From Victivallales bacterium (lineage in GTDB: Bacteria > Verrucomicrobiota > Lentisphaeria > Oligosphaerales > Lenti-02), in the NCBI GenBank assembly GCA_018648945.1, contig JABGQJ010000444.1, positions 1 through 6,482 on the forward strand: a DNA stretch of 6,482 nt, written 5' to 3'. Below, in pieces: positions 1 through 5,505 of the stretch. Every line of letters begins with the position of its first letter. Within the stretch, counting starts at the first letter, position 1. The translations under genes and the position numbers were made by a program. The notes under the pieces were generated by a model. The model did not search any database. It was not told the DNA's origin and worked only from the letters and a program-made list of their open reading frames with translations.

Positions 1-11
1 CCCACGTGAGT

Positions 12-44
12 GCGTTGGAGAGCGGAAGTACCGCTCCCCAACGC
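12..44. repeat. Long stem-loop in the leader region
   Basis: An inverted repeat pairs bases 12-25 with 31-44 around a five-base loop (AAGTA, 26-30). Thirteen of 14 pairs are Watson-Crick on the plus strand, with one A-C mismatch (A19, C37). In a minus-strand transcript the same position becomes a U-G wobble, so all 14 positions can pair in that direction. No run of T follows on either side, so it is not a classic intrinsic terminator. It could end transcription of a gene outside the window, or be a structured element of a leftward transcript. The pairing is seen directly; the role is unknown. Confidence 0.6.
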
Positions 45-134
45 GACCGCCGCCGCTCACCCGCCAAGAGAGACCTCCACCCGTGACTGAGCCATTACTG
101 ATCCACGGCAGGCTGGGGAGCGAACCGCAGAAGG

Positions 135-151
135 GGGGCTATACTAGCCCC
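135..151 (+). promoter_or_regulatory. Perfect palindrome with -10-like centre upstream of the moxR-type gene
   Basis: GGGGCTA (135-141) and TAGCCCC (145-151) form a perfect 7-bp inverted repeat around a three-base centre, TAC. The hexamer TATACT (140-145) inside it resembles a bacterial -10 box. Transcription from it would start near 152, leaving a short leader before the ATG at 174 or 186. No -35 hexamer is recognisable 16-18 bp upstream, so a sigma-70 promoter is only suggested. The palindrome could instead be an operator, or a weak terminator because TCTTT follows it. The symmetry is seen; the function is inferred. Confidence 0.35.
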
Positions 152-173
152 TCTTTCCGTACCGAAAAGTGGG

Positions 174-1112
174 ATGGCTTGCCGCATGAACGTTGTTGCT
201 CGCGCTCTGAAGGACAATCTAGCTCTGGTGATGCGGGGCAAGGACCAGGTTCTCGAGTACATCCTCGTGGCTCTGTTCAGCAACGGCCATGTCCTGCTGG
301 AGGATGTGCCGGGGGTAGGCAAGACTACTCTGGCCAAGGCTCTGGCCCGGTCGATTCAGGCCGAGTACCACCGGATCCAATTCACCCCCGACCTCCTGCC
401 CACGGATATCACCGGCGGCATGATCTACTCACCACACACTGGTGAGTTCAACTACCGGCCCGGCCCCGTATTCTGCAACGTGCTCCTGGGGGATGAGATC
501 AACCGTGCCTCGCCGCGCACCCAATCCGCCTTGCTGGAGGCGATGAGCGAGTACCAGGTCACCATCGAGGGCGAACGTCGCATCCTGCCCAAGCCCTTCT
601 TTGTTCTGGCCACGCAGAACCCGATCGAGTACCATGGCACGTATCCCCTGCCCGAGGCCCAACTGGACCGCTTCGCCATGCGCCTGGAGATTGGCTACCC
701 CGATGCCCAAGCGGAGATCCACATCATCGAGGATCAACGCGACGGCCATCCCTTGGAGGCCCTGCAACCGGTAGCCACCACCCAAGACATCCTCGACATT
801 CAGGAAGCGGTCCGGAAAGTGACCGTGGAGCCGACGGTGGTGCGCTACATCACCGAGGTGATCCGAGCTACCCGCGAGGAGCCGCGCCTGCAGCTGGGGG
901 CAAGTCCCCGCGCGGCGTTGCTGCTCTACCGCGCCTGTCAGGCCTTGGCCTTCGTCCGAGGGCGGGATTTCGTGGTGCCGGACGACGTGCAGGAATTGGC
1001 GCCTTTCGTGATCTCCCACCGACTCGTGCTGGACACCAAAGCGAGCTACTCCGGAGTCACCAAGCGCGATGTGGTTCTGGATCTTCTGAAGACCGTGCAG
1101 GTCCCGGTCTGA
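174..1112 (+). CDS. MoxR-family AAA+ ATPase
   Basis: This 312-residue protein is a complete MoxR-type AAA+ ATPase, a cytoplasmic chaperone-like family that uses ATP to remodel or mature partner proteins. In order I see Walker A (EDVPGVGKTT, 43-52, lysine 50), Walker B (LLGDEINR, 104-111, D107 and E108), sensor 1 (ATQNP, 146-150), a candidate arginine finger in LDRF (R166), and sensor 2 in the lid domain (GASPRA, R246). Length is normal for the family. Two in-frame starts are possible: ATG 174, or ATG 186, which has a weak purine-rich GGGATGG about 8 bases upstream and may be the true one. MoxR genes usually sit beside DUF58 or von Willebrand A genes, but here an EboD-type gene follows after only 6 bp. 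The family call is secure; the substrate is unknown. Confidence 0.93.
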   Translation: MACRMNVVARALKDNLALVMRGKDQVLEYILVALFSNGHVLLEDVPGVGKTTLAKALARSIQAEYHRIQFTPDLLPTDITGGMIYSPHTGEFNYRPGPVFCNVLLGDEINRASPRTQSALLEAMSEYQVTIEGERRILPKPFFVLATQNPIEYHGTYPLPEAQLDRFAMRLEIGYPDAQAEIHIIEDQRDGHPLEALQPVATTQDILDIQEAVRKVTVEPTVVRYITEVIRATREEPRLQLGASPRAALLLYRACQALAFVRGRDFVVPDDVQELAPFVISHRLVLDTKASYSGVTKRDVVLDLLKTVQVPV

Positions 1113-1118
1113 TCAGCC

Positions 1119-2309
1119 ATGAACCTCTCGACCACCCGTCTGACCAATCGCTTCCAGGCTCGATTCGGCTACGATGTGTGTTTCGGCAGCCACGTACTGG
1201 ACCCCGGTCAGCCCTTGCTGGCTCGCGAGCTGCGCCGGGTGTTCGCAGAACACCTGCCCGCGCCTACGCTGGCCTTCCTGGACGGGGGGTTGGTAGCGGC
1301 GCAGCCGGATCTGCCTGACCGGCTCACTGCCTATGCGAACGCCCATCCGCAGGCCATGACCCTTTGCTTGCCGCCCGTGGTCCTGCCCGGTGGCGAAGCT
1401 GCGAAGGATGGCCTGGCTGTCTGCCTGGAAGCCGTAGCCACAATGCGCGAAGCCGGGCTTTGTCGCCAGTCCTGCGCGCTGATCATCGGCGGCGGGGCGT
1501 TCCAGGATGCCGTCGGCATGGCGGCCTCGCTGTTCCACCGGGGGGTGCGTGTGGTGCGCATGCCTTCCACCGTACTGTCACAGAACGATTCGGGCGTGGG
1601 GGTCAAGAACGGCGTCAATCTGGGCGGGGTGAAAAACCTGCTTGGCACCTTCGCCCCGCCCGCATTGGTGGTGAACGATCTGGCACTGCTGGATACGGTC
1701 AGCGACCGGGACTGGGTCGCAGGTGCTGCCGAGGCCTTCAAGGTGGCCCTGATCTGCGATCTGGACTTCACCGAATGGCTCATCGAGCACGGCCCCGAGA
1801 TCCCGGCGCGCGATCCCGCCGTGATGGCGGAGTTGATTGCGCGCTGCGCGGCCCTGCACGTGCAGCACATCGCCACCTCCGGCGATCCCTTCGAATACGG
1901 GAGCGCTCGCCCACTGGACTTCGGGCACTGGTCCGCCCACAAGCTGGAGTCGCTGAGCAGCTTCGCCATGCGCCACGGGGAGGCCGTTGCCATCGGCCTG
2001 GCGCTGGATTTCCGCTACGCAGTGCGCCAGAGCTTCATCAGCGAGTGCGATGCCGGGCGCGTCATCCACGCCCTGCACCGCGCTGGGTTGCCCATTTGGA
2101 GCGATTGGCTGGAGGCGGAAAGAGATGGCGAACGGCTGGTCCTGGCGGGGATCGAGGAGTTTCGCGAGCATCTGGGCGGCACGCTGCAGGTGACCTTCCC
2201 TGCCCCAATCGGGAGCAAGAGGGAGATATGTGAACTGGACCGGACCTGCATGCTTGCTGCCATCGGCGACCTGAAGCAAGTCTGGCAAGGTATGGAGGCA
2301 ACCCCGTGA
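1119..2309 (+). CDS. eboD: EboD-type 3-dehydroquinate synthase superfamily protein
   Basis: The 396-residue product belongs to the sugar-phosphate cyclase / 3-dehydroquinate synthase fold, NAD- and metal-dependent enzymes that cyclise sugar phosphates. Visible features are the NAD-binding GGG (124-126) with D130, and the usual metal ligands as E205 (GAAEAFK), H270 (DFGHWSAHK) and H286 (RHGEAVAIG). The central motif QNDSGVGVKNGVN (155-167) replaces the QVDSSVGGKTGxN type of true AroB, and together with FGHWSAHKLE it matches the EboD branch as I know it. It is therefore probably not the shikimate enzyme. The start follows the moxR-type stop by 6 bp with no good ribosome binding site, which suggests translational coupling. 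The stop overlaps the start of the EboE-type gene. In ebo clusters EboD is linked to handling or export of a biosynthetic precursor; its reaction is unknown to me. Confidence 0.85.
   Translation: MNLSTTRLTNRFQARFGYDVCFGSHVLDPGQPLLARELRRVFAEHLPAPTLAFLDGGLVAAQPDLPDRLTAYANAHPQAMTLCLPPVVLPGGEAAKDGLAVCLEAVATMREAGLCRQSCALIIGGGAFQDAVGMAASLFHRGVRVVRMPSTVLSQNDSGVGVKNGVNLGGVKNLLGTFAPPALVVNDLALLDTVSDRDWVAGAAEAFKVALICDLDFTEWLIEHGPEIPARDPAVMAELIARCAALHVQHIATSGDPFEYGSARPLDFGHWSAHKLESLSSFAMRHGEAVAIGLALDFRYAVRQSFISECDAGRVIHALHRAGLPIWSDWLEAERDGERLVLAGIEEFREHLGGTLQVTFPAPIGSKREICELDRTCMLAAIGDLKQVWQGMEATP
2294..2298 (+). promoter_or_regulatory. Ribosome binding site deciding the eboE GTG start
   Basis: A strong Shine-Dalgarno sequence, GGAGG, lies inside the 3' end of eboD, seven bases before GTG 2306. 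It supports that GTG as the eboE start and shows that eboE can be translated both by its own initiation and by coupling through the GTGA stop-start overlap. Confidence 0.8.
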
Positions 2310-3472
2310 AGTTGGCCTGCAACGGACACGCCGTCCATGCCACCTACTGCCTGAACATCCATCCAGGCGAGAGCTGGGAGGAGAACCTGGCCGCGATTCG
2401 GGAACAGGTCCCGCAGGTGCGGGCATGCCTTGGGCACGAAGGCGAGTTTGGCTTGGGAATGCGACTCAGCGCGCAGGCTGCCAGCGAACTGGCGATTCCC
2501 GGCCGGTTGCGTGAGTTCGCCTCGTTCCTGGCCGACCAGGGACTCTATGTCTTCACCGTGAACGCGTTCCCCTACGGGACGTTCCATGGGACGCGGATCA
2601 AAGAAGACGTCTACGCGCCGGACTGGACCAGCGTTGAGCGAGTGGGCTATACGCTGCATGTGGCTCGGATTCTGGCCACCTTGCTGCCGGAGGGTGTAAC
2701 GGGCACGATCAGCACCGTGCCGGGCACCTACCGTTCGTGGACCCGGCCCGAGACGCTGGGCGATATCGTCCACAACCTGAGCCGGACCGTAGCAGAGCTG
2801 GCGACGCTCGAGACCGAGACCGGGCGCCGCATCCAGTTGGCTTTGGAGCCGGAGCCAGACTGCCTCTGGGATACGGCGACAGACTGTGCGCGGCTCTTCA
2901 ACCAGGACATCCCACGCTTGGCCGAGATCCCCGAGTCTCGGGTGCAACGCCATCTGGGCATCTGTTTGGACACCTGTCACCAGGCGGTCATCTTCGACTC
3001 CCCCACGGCCTCGCTGCGCTGCCTGTTGGACGCGGGCGTCCCAGTGGCCAAGATCCAGGTCAGTGCCGCTCCGATTTTCCCATGTTCGAAACTCGGCTTG
3101 GCCCAAGCGGCGAGTTTTGTGGACGAGTGCTACCTGCACCAAACTGCGATTCGCCAGCAGGATGGCACCGTGCAACGATTTCCGGACCTGCCCCAAGCCC
3201 TTGCCGCAGCGCAGGCGTTGCCCCCCGAAAGCGAACTGCGCACCCATTTCCACATCCCCCTCTGCGTGGACCGCTGGGAGACCATGCGCAGTACCCGCAA
3301 CGGACTCGACGGCGAGTTCTGGCAATTGGCCCGCCAAGCAGGCATCGACCAGTTCGAGGCCGAGACCTACACCTTCAACGTGCTCCCCCCTGCCCTCCGC
3401 GAGCAGTCCGTCGCCGAGAACGTCGCGGCCGAATTGCGCTGGCTCCGCGGGGCCCTCACCCCTGGCGAGTGA
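2306..3472 (+). CDS. eboE: EboE-type metabolite traffic protein (xylose isomerase-like TIM barrel)
   Basis: This 388-residue protein resembles the EboE family, a sugar-phosphate isomerase/epimerase-like TIM barrel found in ebo clusters. Family-like stretches are YCLNIHPGESWEE near the N-terminus (14-26), GLGMRLSAQAASEL (49-62), YVFTVNAFPYGTFHG (81-95), STVPG (136-140) and EAETYTFNVLP close to the C-terminus (351-361). Acidic and histidine residues placed as in metal-binding isomerases are E181 and E183 (LEPEPD), D222 and H225 (CLDTCH), H314 and H316 (THFHI) and E353, so a metal site is plausible but not proven. No signal peptide or membrane segment is seen, so it is likely cytoplasmic. The GTG start overlaps the eboD stop by 4 bp and has a good ribosome binding site. 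The substrate is unknown; 'metabolite traffic' comes from the cluster's link to export, not from a known reaction. Its last 17 bases overlap the convergent galactosidase gene. Confidence 0.87.
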   Translation: MKLACNGHAVHATYCLNIHPGESWEENLAAIREQVPQVRACLGHEGEFGLGMRLSAQAASELAIPGRLREFASFLADQGLYVFTVNAFPYGTFHGTRIKEDVYAPDWTSVERVGYTLHVARILATLLPEGVTGTISTVPGTYRSWTRPETLGDIVHNLSRTVAELATLETETGRRIQLALEPEPDCLWDTATDCARLFNQDIPRLAEIPESRVQRHLGICLDTCHQAVIFDSPTASLRCLLDAGVPVAKIQVSAAPIFPCSKLGLAQAASFVDECYLHQTAIRQQDGTVQRFPDLPQALAAAQALPPESELRTHFHIPLCVDRWETMRSTRNGLDGEFWQLARQAGIDQFEAETYTFNVLPPALREQSVAENVAAELRWLRGALTPGE

Positions 3473-3475
3473 GGG
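3453..3475. terminator. Hairpin at the convergent gene ends, possible bidirectional terminator
   Basis: CCCTCAC (3453-3459) pairs perfectly with GTGAGGG (3469-3475) across a nine-base loop. The stop codon of eboE (TGA, 3470-3472) lies in one arm and that of the galactosidase (TGA on the minus strand, 3456-3458) in the other. A second GGTGAGG at 3474-3480 could pair with 3454-3460 instead. No T tract follows on either strand, so intrinsic termination is only a possibility. The symmetric position between convergent genes is what suggests it. Confidence 0.4.
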
Positions 3476-5441
3476 TGAGGCCGGCCACCTGGAACGGGGC
3501 GGGGACCTGGAAGGAGAGCCCATCCGCCAGCAGATCCGTCCCGGAACGGGTCTCGTCGGGGCGGTCTTCGAACCAATGCAGGGCGTAGTTGGCGTTGGGA
3601 TCAAGCGAGCGCAGAAGCGTGTGGAAGGTGGGGCTCAGATCATTCAGCCGGAAAGCAAGGACGAGGGCTTGGTCGGGATCGGCAAACTCGAAGCAGGCCC
3701 ACCCCGTGTTGTCCGGCAGGGGACAAACAGGCGTGAGGAGATGGGCTTGCGCGAGGCGCAGCCAGGAGCGGTTCTCCTTCCACAGGCCTGCCCATCGGGC
3801 GACCTGCTGCCGTAGCTCGGGGGCGAGTCCTGCGAGATCCCCCGAAAGCCCCAGGATGCCGGGAAGGGCGGCGGCCATGGCAAATCCCACGTCCACGGTT
3901 TCGGCCCGCTGCCAGGTGGCATCAAAGGGGGTAAGGGCGCGGGGCGGGGCATCGGCGGCGGCATGGGGATAGCAGGGGGCTGCCCCAGCGGGGCTGAGCA
4001 CAGTGAACGTGTAGAGACCGCCAGGGGGCACGCGCAACAGGGTGCCTTGCCGGATGCGAATGGAGTCCACGGGGTGCACCGTATCCGACAGGAAATGGCC
4101 ATGGAACTGCTGGTAGGATTCTAGATCTAGGCGCATCGCGCCGCTGGCGCAGTTCTCAAAGAAAGTGTCAGGGAACCGCTCGCGCATTTCCGCGAGCAAC
4201 CGGTACCACGCATCGGTGTAGCCGCGCAGCCCGCAGTGGGCAGGATCGGGTCCCAGAGGCTGATTGAAGTCAATCTTCATCCAGACTGCCTGGTACGTGT
4301 CGAGCAACCGTGACATCTCATCCCGCACCCAGTCGTAGGCTGGCTGCTGGCTGAGATCCGGCCACAGCATGCCGGTGGGGCCGGGGAGGAGCCAGGAAGG
4401 CGGGTTCTTGCCCAGTGGTGTGCCGGGATGGATGGCTTCGGGTTCCATCCAGAGGCCAAAGCCGAGGCCGGCCCCGCGCACATGGTCGGCAAACTCGCCC
4501 ATGCGTCCATGGAAGGCGCGGTCCTTCTTCTCCTGCCAGTCGCCCTGGCAGGCCCAACCTTCGCCTGCACCGTACCATCCAGCATCGACCACAAAGACCT
4601 CGCATCCCACCTCGGCCGCCGCCGCGACCTGCCGATGGAGGCGGTCCAAGTCGAGTTCCGCGAAGTTGTCGAGCCAAGTGTTGTAGACAAGGGGCGGCTG
4701 CGGGAGCGGCAAGGCGCCATGCGCCATAGCCGCATGGAGTGGCGGTGCCGCCAGCTCGATCTGCTGGTTGGGGAAGGCGACCAGCAAGACAGTGGGCAGC
4801 GTGTATTCCTCGCCGGGCTGAAGCACCAGTTCCAGACCATTGGGATCATCCGCTCCAAGCAGGAGCGTGAGGTCGCCAGCACGCCATCCGGCATCCCGGC
4901 TGGTGCGGGCCTCAATCCGCCAGTTCCCGCGCGGCAGAAGGTGGAAGGCCACGCTACAGCCGTGGCCCGTGCAGTGGACCCCGAGGAACGGCGTCGATCC
5001 CTGGCTGGTCCGACCATGTTCGCAAGTCAGCACGCGGGTGCCGTGGGTGAGGGTCTCCCATTGCCCCTGGGATTCCGTGCACCAGCCGCCCGCTTGCGTG
5101 TAGAGCTGGTAGACACCGCGGCCGAAATCGAAACGGCCCGCGAGCTGGGTCAGTCGCGTAGGTTGCTGTCCCTCGTTGCGGACCAGATCCCGCCGTTCCC
5201 AGACGCCTGGGCGCAGTTCCTCGAAGCGCGTCTCCGCACAGAGCCCGCTTGAGAATCGGCGCACGTACCGGACCATGGTCTTGCCGGCCTCGCACTCTTG
5301 GCTGACCGGGGCCCCCAGTGCCTCGCCGCCCTGCACCGCCAGGAAGGGATCGATCCCCTGTGACGGCCTGGTCGGCAGTCCCAAGCAATCAACGAGTCGT
5401 GGCGAGTCTCCGTCCGTGTCGGCAAAGCGCAAGGTGGGCAT
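3456..5441 (-). CDS. GH36-family alpha-galactosidase
   Basis: The 661-residue product is a family GH36 (clan GH-D) alpha-galactosidase, which hydrolyses terminal alpha-galactosides such as raffinose-type sugars with retention. An N-terminal beta-sandwich region (about 1-240) precedes the catalytic barrel. The barrel shows YNTWLDNF (253-260), VVDAGWYG (284-291), GLWMEPEAI (329-337), WMKIDFNQ (387-394, predicted nucleophile D391), FFENCASGAMR (427-437) and HFLSDTVHPVDS (449-460, predicted acid/base D453). A beta-rich C-terminal domain follows. No signal peptide is present, so it is probably cytoplasmic and acts on imported oligosaccharides. The ATG has AGGAG eight bases upstream, which fixes the start. 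Where many GH36 enzymes have DDGW, this one has DAGW, so specificity could differ. It lies 64 bp downstream of another minus-strand gene, likely one operon. Confidence 0.9.
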   Translation of the reverse strand: MPTLRFADTDGDSPRLVDCLGLPTRPSQGIDPFLAVQGGEALGAPVSQECEAGKTMVRYVRRFSSGLCAETRFEELRPGVWERRDLVRNEGQQPTRLTQLAGRFDFGRGVYQLYTQAGGWCTESQGQWETLTHGTRVLTCEHGRTSQGSTPFLGVHCTGHGCSVAFHLLPRGNWRIEARTSRDAGWRAGDLTLLLGADDPNGLELVLQPGEEYTLPTVLLVAFPNQQIELAAPPLHAAMAHGALPLPQPPLVYNTWLDNFAELDLDRLHRQVAAAAEVGCEVFVVDAGWYGAGEGWACQGDWQEKKDRAFHGRMGEFADHVRGAGLGFGLWMEPEAIHPGTPLGKNPPSWLLPGPTGMLWPDLSQQPAYDWVRDEMSRLLDTYQAVWMKIDFNQPLGPDPAHCGLRGYTDAWYRLLAEMRERFPDTFFENCASGAMRLDLESYQQFHGHFLSDTVHPVDSIRIRQGTLLRVPPGGLYTFTVLSPAGAAPCYPHAAADAPPRALTPFDATWQRAETVDVGFAMAAALPGILGLSGDLAGLAPELRQQVARWAGLWKENRSWLRLAQAHLLTPVCPLPDNTGWACFEFADPDQALVLAFRLNDLSPTFHTLLRSLDPNANYALHWFEDRPDETRSGTDLLADGLSFQVPAPFQVAGLTLTRQG

Positions 5442-5487
5442 GAGGCCATCTCCTGATTAGGTGTGGGCGAACCATGGCCTGAGATGG
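5442..5487 (-). promoter_or_regulatory. Galactosidase ribosome binding site inside alternative hairpins
   Basis: On the minus strand AGGAG (5450-5454) is the ribosome binding site of the galactosidase, eight bases from its ATG. Two 7-bp pairings compete around it. CCATCTC (5446-5452) pairs with GAGATGG (5481-5487) and covers part of the site. AGGCCAT (5443-5449) pairs with ATGGCCT (5474-5480) and covers the spacer. They share bases 5446-5449, so only one can form at a time. The site is well supported; control of translation by folding is speculation. Confidence 0.4.
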
Positions 5488-5505
5488 GGGCTGGCGCAGG
5501 CCCGG

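Noticed and set aside
3..86. Possible tail of an upstream gene ending in TGA at 84-86
   Set aside because: Only 27 Arg- and Pro-rich codons are visible, they run through the stem-loop, and nothing identifies them as protein.
2..445. A plus-strand frame open from the window edge through 445
   Set aside because: It overlaps the MoxR-type gene in another frame, and its translation is a Pro/Arg/Gly/Ser-rich string without recognisable motifs.
429..1019. A 196-codon minus-strand frame opposite the MoxR-type gene
   Set aside because: It covers the Walker B to sensor 2 region of a clear AAA+ gene and looks like its mirror image in composition, with no domain of its own.
1119..2309. Annotation as AroB of the shikimate pathway
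   Set aside because: The altered QNDSGVGVKNGVN loop, the FGHWSAHKLE motif and the adjacent EboE-type gene favour the EboD branch.
2015..3604. A 529-codon open frame on the minus strand opposite eboD and eboE
   Set aside because: It lies wholly across well-supported genes on the other strand, has no recognisable domain, and its Gln/Arg/Gly-rich composition is typical of antisense frames in GC-rich DNA.
4428..5252. A 274-codon plus-strand frame opposite the galactosidase
   Set aside because: The minus strand here encodes the conserved GH36 barrel and N-terminal domain; the plus frame shows no family motif.
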